Positions 16,309 to 24,941 of a stretch of DNA of 64,000 nucleotides are shown here, one piece after another (the first letter of the stretch is position 1; each line of letters opens with the position of its first letter). Source of the stretch: Paraburkholderia bonniea. GTDB lineage: Bacteria > Pseudomonadota > Gammaproteobacteria > Burkholderiales > Burkholderiaceae. The stretch lies in the NCBI RefSeq assembly GCF_009455625.1, contig NZ_QPEQ01000001.1, positions 1,798,001-1,862,000 on the forward strand, written 5' to 3'. Position numbers and translations under genes: made by a program. The notes below the pieces were generated by a model. It saw only the letters and a list, made by a program, of their open reading frames with translations, did not search any database and was not told where the DNA came from.

Positions 16309-18048
16309 CTAGAACGTCTCCCAGTCCTTGTCGCCCCCTGCAGTGGCCAGCACCGGTGCCTTGCTCGCGGCCGATGTCGTTGGTGCAAGCCGCGCTGAGG
16401 CTACTGAGGCCGCTGAAGCCCCCGATGCCGGGCGTGTCCTGAGCGGAGCCGGACGCGACTGGCGTGCCTGAGGTGCGCTAGCCGGATGCGCGCTCACCCC
16501 GCCTTCATCTTCAAGCTGGAACACCGCAACCGCTGAGCGCAGTTTGCTGGTCTGGTCTTCGAGCGATTGCGCGGCGGCCGCCGCCTCTTCAACCAGCGCG
16601 GCATTTTGCTGCGTGACTTCATCCATCTGCGTCACGGCCCGCGCGACCTGGTCGATGCCGCTGCTTTGTTCTTCAGAAGCCGCCGCGATCTCGCCCATGA
16701 TGTCGGTCACGCGCTGCACCGCGCCAATGATTTCGTTCATCGTGCGGCCAGCTTCATCAACCAGCGCCGAGCCCGACTGCACCCGCTCCACCGAGGTATC
16801 AATCAACTCCTTGATCTCCTTGGCTGCTGCTGACGAGCGTTGTGCCAGGCTGCGCACTTCACCTGCGACCACGGCGAAACCGCGCCCTTCTTCCCCGGCG
16901 CGCGCGGCTTCCACTGCCGCGTTCAAGGCCAGGATGTTGGTCTGAAAGGCAATCCCTTCGATGATCGAGATGATGTCGGCGATCTTCGCTGAACTCTGGT
17001 TGATCTCGCCCATCGTGCCCACCACCTGACCCACCACGGCGTTGCCCTTGTTGGCGATTTCCGAGGCGCTGGCCGCGAGTGCGCTAGCCTGGCGGGCGTT
17101 GTCTGCGTTCTGCTTCACGGTGCCGGTGAGCTGCTCCATGCTTGAAGCGGTCTCCTGCAGCGCCGAGGCTTGCTCTTCTGTGCGCGACGACAAGTCGATA
17201 TTGCCTGCCGCGATTTGCCGCGTTGCCGTCGCAATCGATTCGCTGCCGGTGCGCACCGTGCGCACCGTGTCAGTCAGACTGCGCTGCATTTTGCCGATGC
17301 CATCGAGCAGCAAGCCCATTTCATCGTGCGAGCGGGCCACCGCCTGACGGCGCAAGTCACCTGCGGCAATCGCGTCGAAATGCTCCAGTGCTTCGTTCAG
17401 CGGACGCGCAATCGAGCGGCGCAGCGTCATATACGAAAACAGCGCGGCAAGCACGCCGGCACCTAATGTTGTGCTGCAGATGATGCGGAACCAGCCGTAC
17501 ATCTCCTGCGCATGTTCGTAGCCATTCTGGGCATCGTCGAACTGCATCTTGCGCAGCCGCTCGCCGCTGAGCACGAGGTCGTTGTAGCTCGCCTGCAAGA
17601 GCCTGGCGGAGTCCACGATCTTCGCCTGGTCATTCGACACCACCGCAGCGGCGAAGCCATCCATCACCTGGTGCAGCGCCTCACGCTTGCCACTAACCTC
17701 TTGCGCCACGCGGTCTTCGTCGGCGTCACGCGGCAAGGCCAAATAACGCTTCCACCAGTCTTCTGAGAGCTTGCGCATGGCGACTGCCCGCTCCAGCGTG
17801 GCAGGCACCTCAGGCAAGCCCACCAGCAATGCCGCCCGGTCGAGCGCCAGGCGCTCGCGTGCGGCATACAGCTCTGCATTGCCGATATTCACGGCGCTCG
17901 GCATCTGGTTGGTATAAGTCTCGCGGTATGAATCGTTCGAGCGGCTCATACCCAGCAGACCGAGTACTCCCATGGCGACGAGCAAAAGAGCGAGAAAACC
18001 CATCGTCAGCCCAATGCGCGCCTTGATCGTGATGCCGTTGTTCAACAT
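16309..18048 (-). CDS. Methyl-accepting chemotaxis protein with C-terminal CheR-docking tail
   Basis: 579 residues. TM1 (about 8-30), a periplasmic four-helix-bundle sensor (about 31-190), TM2 (about 191-212), HAMP (about 213-266) and a cytoplasmic signalling coiled coil with the tip E-A-A-R-A-G-E-E-G-R-G-F-A-V-V-A-x-E-V-R-x-L-A-Q-R. The last residues D-W-E-T-F are the tethering pentapeptide that binds CheR and CheB in Tar/Tsr-type receptors. Its ligand is unknown; adjacency to the ribose operon invites a link through RbsB but proves nothing. GGGGAA precedes the ATG, and a sigma-28-type promoter lies at 18152. Confidence 0.95.
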   Translation of the reverse strand: MLNNGITIKARIGLTMGFLALLLVAMGVLGLLGMSRSNDSYRETYTNQMPSAVNIGNAELYAARERLALDRAALLVGLPEVPATLERAVAMRKLSEDWWKRYLALPRDADEDRVAQEVSGKREALHQVMDGFAAAVVSNDQAKIVDSARLLQASYNDLVLSGERLRKMQFDDAQNGYEHAQEMYGWFRIICSTTLGAGVLAALFSYMTLRRSIARPLNEALEHFDAIAAGDLRRQAVARSHDEMGLLLDGIGKMQRSLTDTVRTVRTGSESIATATRQIAAGNIDLSSRTEEQASALQETASSMEQLTGTVKQNADNARQASALAASASEIANKGNAVVGQVVGTMGEINQSSAKIADIISIIEGIAFQTNILALNAAVEAARAGEEGRGFAVVAGEVRSLAQRSSAAAKEIKELIDTSVERVQSGSALVDEAGRTMNEIIGAVQRVTDIMGEIAAASEEQSSGIDQVARAVTQMDEVTQQNAALVEEAAAAAQSLEDQTSKLRSAVAVFQLEDEGGVSAHPASAPQARQSRPAPLRTRPASGASAASVASARLAPTTSAASKAPVLATAGGDKDWETF

Positions 18049-18151
18049 GCTGTTCCCCGTAACGGATCGAATTGAAATGCTGCCTGTCGCAGCCCCATGC
18101 GCCCGCTGTCGCGCCCGGCTGGGCGTGCAGTCGTGTGGCGTTCTTATCCCG

Positions 18152-18178
18152 TTTACGGCATGCGTTACGAATACTTGA
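18152..18178 (-). promoter_or_regulatory. Sigma-28 (FliA) promoter of the chemoreceptor gene
   Basis: On the minus strand TCAAGTAT - 11 bases - GCCGTAAA matches the FliA consensus TAAAGTTT-N11-GCCGATAA at 6/8 and 6/8 positions with exact spacing. The start would be about 97 bases ahead of the ATG, placing the receptor in the late flagellar class. Confidence 0.6.
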
Positions 18179-18333
18179 AAGTTTTAAATGGGCTGTTGAA
18201 GCGGCTGGACAAAGGGCTTGAGGAGGAGTTAGGGGCTTGAATCGTCATGGTGCTGGTTGCGCTGGTGAGGGGCGCGGTCATCCGCGCCATCAACACCACT
18301 CGCCGTTCGCCGCCGCAACCGCCCACGGCAATC

Positions 18334-19275
18334 TCAGCGCTGCAACTCCGCCAGGAATGGAATCGACGGCTGCGCCCCGGCACGGGTCACCGATAACGCA
18401 GCGGCGTGTTGGGCAAAAGCGATCGCTTCCTGCGCGGCAACGCCCTGCGCGAGCTGGGCCGCTAGCGCACCAATCAGGGTGTCGCCAGCGGCGGTGGTAT
18501 CGACGGCATGAACCTTGGGGGCCGGATGATGCACAGCTGGCGTGCCTTCGAGCAATGCCAGCACCCCTTGAGCGCCAAGCGTCACGATCACGTTGCGCGC
18601 GCCACCGGCACGCAACTGCGCAGCGGCCGCTGCCGCCGTATCCGGTGAATCGACCGGCAGGCCGGTCAAGGCGGCAGCTTCATGCTCATTCGGAATCAAA
18701 TAGTCGATCAGCATCAGCCAGCCGTCGGGCAGCGGGCCATTGGCTGGGGCTGGATTCAGGATGGTCGTCGCGCCGTGGCGGCGGGCCCGGGCTAGCGCCT
18801 CATGCACAGCGTCCAGTGGGGTTTCAAGCTGACAGACGACGACCTTCGCGGCGAGCGCTGCATCGTGCCGCGCCAGCGCATCGGCGTTCAGCAGGCCGTT
18901 CGCGCCCGCGACGATCACGATGGCGTTCTGGCTGGCGTCATCCACCACGATCAGCGCCACGCCGCTGGCTACTGCCGCATGGGTTTCCAGCGCCGTGCAG
19001 TCGATCTGTTCCGCTTCGAGCCCAGCGCGCAACTGCGCGCCGTTGGCATCCGCGCCGAGGCAGCCCACCAGCGTCACCTGAGCCCCGAGACGCGCAGCGG
19101 CCACGGCCTGGTTGCCGCCCTTGCCGCCTGCGACCTGGGCGAAGGTCTGCCCCGCGAGGGTTTCGCCCGGCTGCGGCAGACGCTGCGCCCGTACCACCAG
19201 ATCCATGTTCAGACTGCCGACCACCGTCACCGTTGCCCGGGCGGGTGTGGAGGTTGATGCGGGGGATGTCGCCAC
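18334..19275 (-). CDS. rbsK: Ribokinase
   Basis: 313 residues, PfkB family. GSLNMDLVVRAQRLPQPGET and GGKGGNQAVAAARLG form the ribose-binding signature 1 region; DTTAAGDTLIGAL is signature 2 with the catalytic Asp and anion hole. The enzyme phosphorylates ribose to ribose 5-phosphate after uptake by RbsABC. It starts with GTG, with AGGA correctly spaced upstream. It is last in the rbs cluster, but separated from rbsR by 374 bp that hold a decayed copy of the rbsR tail, so it may not share the rbsBACR transcript. Confidence 0.93.
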   Translation of the reverse strand: MATSPASTSTPARATVTVVGSLNMDLVVRAQRLPQPGETLAGQTFAQVAGGKGGNQAVAAARLGAQVTLVGCLGADANGAQLRAGLEAEQIDCTALETHAAVASGVALIVVDDASQNAIVIVAGANGLLNADALARHDAALAAKVVVCQLETPLDAVHEALARARRHGATTILNPAPANGPLPDGWLMLIDYLIPNEHEAAALTGLPVDSPDTAAAAAAQLRAGGARNVIVTLGAQGVLALLEGTPAVHHPAPKVHAVDTTAAGDTLIGALAAQLAQGVAAQEAIAFAQHAAALSVTRAGAQPSIPFLAELQR

Positions 19276-19467
19276 GTTGCGTCCTTTACTGTTTGCTGTT
19301 TGCAGATATACGGGCTGCTGGCATGGCCTGCGTCAGCAGCATGAAACGGAAAGTGGCAGTCAGCACGGCCAGCAATATGAAGCGCTGCGGCATGCGATCA
19401 GACACACGTCAGGTAGACACCAGGCACGGCCGGTGCCGTGATGCCTGTCCTCCACGCGCTTTGCACG

Positions 19468-19526
19468 GCAAGTAACTGCCACGCTCAGCGAGGGGCAAAC
19501 CGCCTGGTCGATTCGCGCACCACCCA
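19468..19526 (-). pseudogene. Decayed duplicate of the rbsR 3' end
   Basis: This stretch aligns with 19632-19693 along about 60 bases at roughly 85% identity, with one 3-base gap. On the minus strand it still reads VVRESTRRFAPR-stop, against VVRESTGRFVSLR-stop in rbsR. Similarity ceases at both ends. It is a relic of a second LacI-family gene or of a partial tandem duplication just ahead of rbsK. Confidence 0.7.
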
Positions 19527-19649
19527 GGCTGATGCAACACACCGCACGCCGTTAAAGCCTTACCGCACGTCCGATCAAACATCACCGCCCAGTCGCAGTG
19601 CCCTCACCCTAATCACCCACGCGCATTACATGGCAAGCAATTGCCACCC

Positions 19650-20660
19650 TCAGCGAAGAGAAACAAACCGCCCGGTCGATTCACGCACCACCAGTTCAGG
19701 CGTGACGATGCGCTGGCGCGCCAGGCCCAGCGCGGGCTGGCTAATCCGTTCGAGCAAGGTGTGCGCTGCGCTCTCGCCCAGCAGCCGTACCGGCTGCCCA
19801 ACCGTCGAGAGCGACGGATAGGTAAAGCATCCCAGTTCGAGCGCATCGAAGCCGATGATCGAACACGCCTCGGGCACGCGAATGCCGCGTTCCGCCGCCG
19901 CGCGCAACGCGCCAATGGCCATCATGTCGTTACTGGCAAAAATCGCGCTGGGCTGAAGTGTGTCAAACAGATGTCCCGCTGCGCGATGGCCGCCCACCCC
20001 AGAAAAATCGCTGGCGATAATCGCCCCCGCTGCAAGCGGGACGCCGTACTGCGCCAGCGCCCGCTGAAAGCCCTTGACCCGCATCGCGCTGACCGCCGTG
20101 CTAACCGGCCCGGCAATACAGCCCAGCTTCACGTGGCCTAGTTCAAGCAAATGCTGGGTGGCCAGATACGCGCCGTATTCGTGGTCGATCTGCACCAGAT
20201 CCGCATTCAGTCCTTCAAGATGCCGGTCAACAATCACCAGTGGTGTGCGGCTGCCGCCCAGAAGCTGGGTCAGTATGGTGTCGTCGCCTGCTGAAGCGAC
20301 GATCAGCCCGTCGATGCGTTTTTCCTGCAAAACCCGCAGATAGTGCTGCTGTTGGCCCAGATCGTCGCCCGAGTGGCACAGCAGCACGCAGTAGCCCCGG
20401 CGCATGCAGGCTTCTTCGACGCCATGCGCGAGTTCGGAAAAATACGGATTGGTGCTGTTCGGCACCACCAGGCCAATCGTCGCGGTACTCCGTGCCTTGA
20501 GCGAGCGCGCCACGGCTGACGGCACGTAATCGAGCTGGCGAATGGCGCGCTCGACTTTGGCGCGGGCACTGGCCGAGACGGGACGAGTGTTGTTCACCAC
20601 ATGCGACACGGTGGTAAACGACACGCCCGCTGCGGCGGCGACATCCTTGATCGTTGCCAT
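19650..20660 (-). CDS. rbsR: LacI-family transcriptional regulator, ribose operon repressor
   Basis: 336 residues. The HTH is ATIKDVAAAAGVSFTTVSHVVNNTRPVS with the hinge helix at ARSLKARSTATIG, then a periplasmic-binding-protein fold (IGLVVPNSTNPYFSELAHGVEEA onward). Position between rbsC and rbsK, 12 bases after rbsC, identifies it as RbsR, which leaves its operator on binding ribose. Its likely operator is the perfect palindrome at 24568. The ribosome site is weak, consistent with low expression. Confidence 0.92.
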   Translation of the reverse strand: MATIKDVAAAAGVSFTTVSHVVNNTRPVSASARAKVERAIRQLDYVPSAVARSLKARSTATIGLVVPNSTNPYFSELAHGVEEACMRRGYCVLLCHSGDDLGQQQHYLRVLQEKRIDGLIVASAGDDTILTQLLGGSRTPLVIVDRHLEGLNADLVQIDHEYGAYLATQHLLELGHVKLGCIAGPVSTAVSAMRVKGFQRALAQYGVPLAAGAIIASDFSGVGGHRAAGHLFDTLQPSAIFASNDMMAIGALRAAAERGIRVPEACSIIGFDALELGCFTYPSLSTVGQPVRLLGESAAHTLLERISQPALGLARQRIVTPELVVRESTGRFVSLR

Positions 20661-20672
20661 GCAGCGGCGAGC

Positions 20673-21674
20673 CTATATGCGGCGCTTGCTGCGGTAGGTA
20701 TCGAGCACCACGGCAATCACAATCACCGCCCCGGTAATGATCCGTTTCGTGGGTTCATTCGCACCGATCTGCGCGAGCCCCGCCGCTAGCACCGAAATAA
20801 TCAGTACGCCAAAAAACGTGCTGATAACCGAGCCTCGGCCGCCCATCAGGCTGGTGCCGCCAATCACCACGGCCGCTATCACCTGAAGCTCCATGCCCGC
20901 CCCGGCATTCGGATCAGCCGCTTCAAGCCGGGAGATCTGGAACAGCGCCGCCAGGCCCGCCATCGCGCCCATCAGCGCGAACACCATGATCTTGTACGGA
21001 CGGGGATTGACCCCTGCCAGCCGGACGGCTTCTTCATTGGTGCCGATGCCGGTCAGATAGCGGCCAAACACGGTGCGCGTAAGCACCAGGTGCCCCACTA
21101 GCGTCACGGCCAGCGCGAGCAGAAAAGCCGGTGAAATACCGAGAGCGAGTGGATTGGAGAGGAAATCGAATGCGTCGCCGATATAGGCGGTGCGCGAATC
21201 GGTGAGCTGGTAAGCCAGGCCGCGTGCGGCTTCCAGCACGCCCAGCGACACGATGAAGGAGGGAATCCGCCAGGCCACGGTCACCGCGCCGGTCAGCGTG
21301 CCGCACAAGGTGGCCGCCGCCACGCCGAGCAACGCGGCAGGCCATGGCCCCCAGTGCCAGTGCAGTGCGGCCACGCTGACCACCGACGCACCCAGCGCCA
21401 GCACCGAACCCACCGAGAGATCGATCCCCGCAACCATCAGCACGAAGGTCATGCCCACCGACATCACGACGAGATCGGGAATCTGGTTGGCGATGGTGCT
21501 GAACGTGTCGTAGGACCAGAAGTGCGAACTAAGCGCGGAGAACAGCGCGATCATCGCTAGCAGCGCGCCTGCCAGGCCCAGATAGCTGGAGAGCGCGACC
21601 CGGGCGCGCGCACGGCCGCTGCGTGGGCTTGTCACGGGAGGTGTGCGGGGTGGGGATAACGGCTGGCTGCTCAT
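20673..21674 (-). CDS. rbsC: Ribose ABC transporter permease
   Basis: 333 residues, BPD_transp_2 family with about nine to ten membrane segments. The signatures GIDLSVGSVLALGASVV and VIGGTSLMGGRGSVISTFFGVLII are typical of RbsC. It forms the homodimeric channel of the importer with RbsA bound on the inside. A Pro/Ser/Thr-rich 20-residue start precedes the first helix. Its ATG overlaps the rbsA stop by four bases, so the two are translationally coupled. Confidence 0.95.
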   Translation of the reverse strand: MSSQPLSPPRTPPVTSPRSGRARARVALSSYLGLAGALLAMIALFSALSSHFWSYDTFSTIANQIPDLVVMSVGMTFVLMVAGIDLSVGSVLALGASVVSVAALHWHWGPWPAALLGVAAATLCGTLTGAVTVAWRIPSFIVSLGVLEAARGLAYQLTDSRTAYIGDAFDFLSNPLALGISPAFLLALAVTLVGHLVLTRTVFGRYLTGIGTNEEAVRLAGVNPRPYKIMVFALMGAMAGLAALFQISRLEAADPNAGAGMELQVIAAVVIGGTSLMGGRGSVISTFFGVLIISVLAAGLAQIGANEPTKRIITGAVIVIAVVLDTYRSKRRI

Positions 21675-23272
21675 GAAAAATGCTCCGCTGATGGCGTGGG
21701 TATCGGTGCAACATGCGGGGTCGCGGCGTCGCCGCGATAGCCCGCGAGCGCGGCGGCCAGCAGTGCATCCTGCGACCAGTTCGCGCGCGTAAAGATGGCA
21801 TCCATGCGCCCCGCTGACATCACGCCAATCCGGTCGCAGATCAGCATCAGTTCGCGCAGCTCGCTCGACACCACCACCAAGGCCCGCCCTTCGCGCGCTA
21901 GCGCGCCGAGCAAGGCGTAAATGTCGAATTTGGCGGCGACGTCGATGCCACGGGTGGGTTCATCGAACAGCAGCACCTTGCACTCGCGCGCCAGCCAGCG
22001 TCCGATCACCACTTTTTGCTGATTTCCGCCAGAAAGCTCGCCCACGGGCTGCTCCGGGCCTGAGGTGCGAATCCGCATCGCGTCGATCTGGCGTTGCGCC
22101 AGCGCGTGCTCGCTGGCGCGGTCGATCCAGCCGTGACGCGCGACGCAGCGCAAGTTGCCCAGCGCCACGTTCGCCGCCACCGGTTGCGACAGCAGCAGGC
22201 CTTCGCCTTTGCGGTCTTCAGTAATCAGCGCCATGCCGTGACGCACTGCATCCGCTGGCGAATTGATCGTCACTGGCTGGGGCGTGGCACCCGGTGTCAG
22301 AGCCAGTGCGACCGTGCCGTGGGTCTTTGGGTCCGCGCCAAAAATCAGCCGCAACAGCTCGGTGCGCCCCGCGCCAATCAAGCCGCTGATGCCAAAAATT
22401 TCGCCTGCGCGCACCTCGAACGACACCTCTCGCACCGCTGCCGCGCGCCCGATGCCTTTGACCTGCAACAGCGGCGCGCCGAGCGTGCGCGGCCCGAGAT
22501 CAATCTGCTCGCCCAGCACGCGCCCCGCCATCAAGGTGACGATTTGCTCGCTCGTCAGATGTGCCATCGGCCCTTGATGCACCAGTTGTCCATCGCGCAA
22601 CACCGCGATGCGCTGGGCAATTTGCGCCAGTTCTTCGAGCCGGTGCGAGATGTACACCATGGCCACGCCGCGCGCCTTGAGCCGCTCGATCTGCTCGAAC
22701 AGCAACGCTACTTCGTGCGAGCTCAGCATCGCGGTTGGTTCATCGAGAATCAGCACGCGGCAGTCGTCAATCAGATTGCGCGCGATCTCGACCATCTGCT
22801 GATGCCCGATGCCTAACTCGCCCACCAGCGTGTCGGGATCGAGCGTATCCAATCCGACCTGGGCCATCGCCTGACGGGCGTCAACGCGCAGACGGCGGCG
22901 GTCGATCCAGCCCGGCCGCCAGCGGCTGGATTGCGGCAAGCGATTGAGAAAAAGATTTTCGGCGATGCTCAGCGTTGGCAGCAAGTTGAGCTCCTGCATC
23001 ACCATCCGCACGCCCAGCGCTTCCGCTGCCTTGCGGCTGGCTGGCGCATAGGGACGCTCCGCCAGGCGCATGGAACCGGCATCCGGCTGCACCAGGCCGC
23101 CAATCAGCTTGGACAGCGTGCTTTTGCCTGCACCGTTTTCGCCGGTCAACGCCAGCACTTCACCAGCTTGCAAAGCCAGCGTGACATCGGCCAGCACTGG
23201 CTCGGCATAGGTTTTACCCAAACCGGTCACGGACAGCACAGTCCGCGCGGGAGCATCAGGGGAAGCATTCAT
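21671..23272 (-). CDS. rbsA: Ribose ABC transporter ATP-binding protein (two NBDs)
   Basis: 533 residues with two nucleotide-binding halves. NBD1: Walker A G-E-N-G-A-G-K-S-T, signature-like LGIGHQQMVEIAR, Walker B RVLILDEPTA. NBD2: degenerate Walker A G-L-I-G-A-G-R-T-E, signature LSGGNQQKVVIGRWL, Walker B VLLFDEPTRGID. The altered second Walker A is normal for RbsA-type proteins. It powers ribose import with RbsB and RbsC. I take ATG 23272; an in-frame TTG at 23296 is less likely. Confidence 0.95.
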   Translation of the reverse strand: MNASPDAPARTVLSVTGLGKTYAEPVLADVTLALQAGEVLALTGENGAGKSTLSKLIGGLVQPDAGSMRLAERPYAPASRKAAEALGVRMVMQELNLLPTLSIAENLFLNRLPQSSRWRPGWIDRRRLRVDARQAMAQVGLDTLDPDTLVGELGIGHQQMVEIARNLIDDCRVLILDEPTAMLSSHEVALLFEQIERLKARGVAMVYISHRLEELAQIAQRIAVLRDGQLVHQGPMAHLTSEQIVTLMAGRVLGEQIDLGPRTLGAPLLQVKGIGRAAAVREVSFEVRAGEIFGISGLIGAGRTELLRLIFGADPKTHGTVALALTPGATPQPVTINSPADAVRHGMALITEDRKGEGLLLSQPVAANVALGNLRCVARHGWIDRASEHALAQRQIDAMRIRTSGPEQPVGELSGGNQQKVVIGRWLARECKVLLFDEPTRGIDVAAKFDIYALLGALAREGRALVVVSSELRELMLICDRIGVMSAGRMDAIFTRANWSQDALLAAALAGYRGDAATPHVAPIPTPSAEHFS

Positions 23273-23487
23273 CAGGGAGTTCCAGACACACGGCAAGCAG
23301 GTGCATCACGACAAAGCAGCGGCGCAACTACGGCATCGCTGCGGCAGAACCACGGTAGAACCACGGCGGAACCACGACATAACACCGCGCATAACACGGC
23401 ACATTCGCCGCACAGCATGCCGCCGATAGCACAACGGCAACCGCCGCGCGAGATTCAGTTGCCCCATCGCGCCATGAGCGTGATGGG

Positions 23488-23521
23488 ACGTGGTTCAACG
23501 CTACAAAGCGTTGAACCACGT
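23488..23521 (-). promoter_or_regulatory. Intercistronic hairpin at the rbsB stop
   Basis: A perfect 14-bp inverted repeat ACGTGGTTCAACGC / GCGTTGAACCACGT with 6-base loop, overlapping the last base of the rbsB stop codon and lacking a T-run. Such hairpins after binding-protein genes protect the upstream message and lower downstream expression, giving RbsB in excess. Confidence 0.6.
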
Positions 23522-24507
23522 TATTTCGTCACCAGATCGACCGGCGTCTCGACCACGCCGGACAACTCCGACTGCTTCTTGTGGCCGCTCAGCGCCTTGA
23601 GTGCGGTGTCGATACCAAATACGGCCTGTTTGGCGGCGTACTGGTCTGCGGTGGCTAGCACCCGGCCGTCCTTGAGCATCGGATGGATCGCGTTGATGTT
23701 GTCGTAGCCGACCACATACACCTTGCCTTGCCGCCCTGCCGCGCGGACCGCCGACACCGCGCCCAGCGCCATGTTGTCGTTGCCCGCGAGCAACGCCTTG
23801 AGGTTCGGGTATTCGTTGAGCATCGCGGCTGCCACGGCATTGCCCTTGTCGATTTCCCACGCGCCCGACTGAACCGAGACGAGCTTCACGCCCGCTTGCT
23901 GCAGCGCTTCACGAAAGCCCGCCGTGCGCTGTTGCGCATTGGTGGTGGTAGACACGCCTTCGATGATGGCCGCCTCATCGCCTGGCTTGAGCTTTTGCAC
24001 CAGATACTGGCCAATCTTCAGCGCGCCCTTGCGGTTGTCCGGGCCGACAAACGGCACGTTCAGGTTTTTCGACTTCAGCACCGCTGGATCAAGCCGGTTA
24101 TCAATGTTCACGACGATGATTCCGGCATCCACCGCTTTCTTGACGACCGGCACCAGCGCTTTCGAATCCGCTGGGGCCAGCACGATCGCATCCGCTTTCG
24201 ACACGATCATCTGCTCGACGATGCGGATCTGGTTCGCGGTATCGGTTTCATCCTTGATGCCGTTGGTAACCAGCTCGAACAGCTGCGGATTGTGCTTCTG
24301 GTAGTCCTTCGCGCCGTTTTCCATCGTGAGGAAAAATTCGTTAGCCAGCGATTTCATCACCAGGGCGACCCTGGGTTTCCTGGCTGGGGCGGCAGGCGTC
24401 GCGGCACTGGCTTGCGCATTGGCAGGCGACAGCGGTGCGGCAAGCGTGGCGACCATGGCAGCGACCGCCGCCAGCGTGCGGCGGCGAAAGCGAAGGCGTG
24501 AGTTCAT
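23521..24507 (-). CDS. rbsB: Ribose ABC transporter periplasmic binding protein
   Basis: 328 residues: a signal peptide ending SPANAQA, a short Ala/Pro linker, then a Peripla_BP_4 fold (RVALVMKSLANEFFLTMENGAKDY, ADAIVLAPADSKALVPVVKKAVDAGI, VVNIDNR, GVSTTTNAQQRTAGF, GNDNMALGAV, VYVVGYDN). RbsB captures ribose in the periplasm and delivers it to RbsC, and can serve chemoreceptors. The ATG at 24507 has GGAG six bases ahead. First gene of the operon, 60 bases downstream of a LacI-type operator. Confidence 0.95.
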   Translation of the reverse strand: MNSRLRFRRRTLAAVAAMVATLAAPLSPANAQASAATPAAPARKPRVALVMKSLANEFFLTMENGAKDYQKHNPQLFELVTNGIKDETDTANQIRIVEQMIVSKADAIVLAPADSKALVPVVKKAVDAGIIVVNIDNRLDPAVLKSKNLNVPFVGPDNRKGALKIGQYLVQKLKPGDEAAIIEGVSTTTNAQQRTAGFREALQQAGVKLVSVQSGAWEIDKGNAVAAAMLNEYPNLKALLAGNDNMALGAVSAVRAAGRQGKVYVVGYDNINAIHPMLKDGRVLATADQYAAKQAVFGIDTALKALSGHKKQSELSGVVETPVDLVTK

Positions 24508-24567
24508 AGGTGTCTCCAAAGATCAGGCTCTGGCCGAGCCTGTTTTTCTGGGTAATTTTGATATTTT

Positions 24568-24581
24568 CGCAAACGTTTGCG
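24568..24581 (-). promoter_or_regulatory. RbsR operator (LacI/GalR-type palindrome)
   Basis: CGCAAACGTTTGCG is a perfect 14-bp palindrome with the central CG typical of LacI/GalR-family operators, and the AAACGTTT core seen in RbsR and PurR sites. It lies about 60 bases upstream of the rbsB start, where a bound repressor would block RNA polymerase. Confidence 0.8.
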
Positions 24582-24683
24582 CGGGCTATTCTCCATGGCC
24601 GTGGTGCGCGCTGTCAACGTCCGCAACATGCTGCACTGCACTGATGCCGCTGGCCGCGGCCAGTCGCTCAAGCAGCCAGCGGC

Positions 24684-24767
24684 ATCAGGCAAAGGGAATC
24701 AGGCAAAGGGAATCAGGCAAAGGGAATCAGGCAAAGGGAATCAGGCAAAGGGAATCAGGCAAAGGGA
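24684..24767. repeat. 14-bp tandem repeat, six copies
   Basis: The unit ATCAGGCAAAGGGA is repeated six times without a mismatch, between the rbs promoter region and the terminator of the Kelch gene. It has no coding role I can see. Perfect identity suggests recent slippage, so copy number may vary between strains. Confidence 0.95.
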
Positions 24768-24775
24768 AGAAAAAA

Positions 24776-24798
24776 CGCCCCACCGCAGTGGTGAGGCG
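24776..24798 (-). terminator. Rho-independent terminator of the Kelch gene
   Basis: CGCCCCACC / GGTGAGGCG (one mismatch) with an A-run at 24770-24775 that is a T-run on the minus strand; 144 bases after the stop at 24942. Confidence 0.7.
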
Positions 24799-24941
24799 CG
24801 ATCAGAAGAATGCGCTTGACGCCTGGCATCAAGCATTAAGCCTGGGTGGGGGCTGAATGAACGGCTGAATAAGCGCTGAATGAAAGCCCCATAAGCGGCC
24901 CATAAGCACCCAACAAGCACACAACAAGCACCGGGCAAATA

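Noticed and set aside
18237..19475. 412-codon plus-strand open frame opposite rbsK
   Set aside because: Low-complexity Arg/Pro-rich translation antisense to a full ribokinase; typical of high-GC shadows.
24524..24547. Plus-strand terminator CAGGCTC/GAGCCTG with T-run in the rbsB leader
   Set aside because: No plus-strand gene ends there; it may be a leader hairpin of rbsB, but the evidence is too thin for a feature.
24684..24767. CRISPR array
   Set aside because: Units are 14 bp and directly contiguous, with no spacers and no cas genes.
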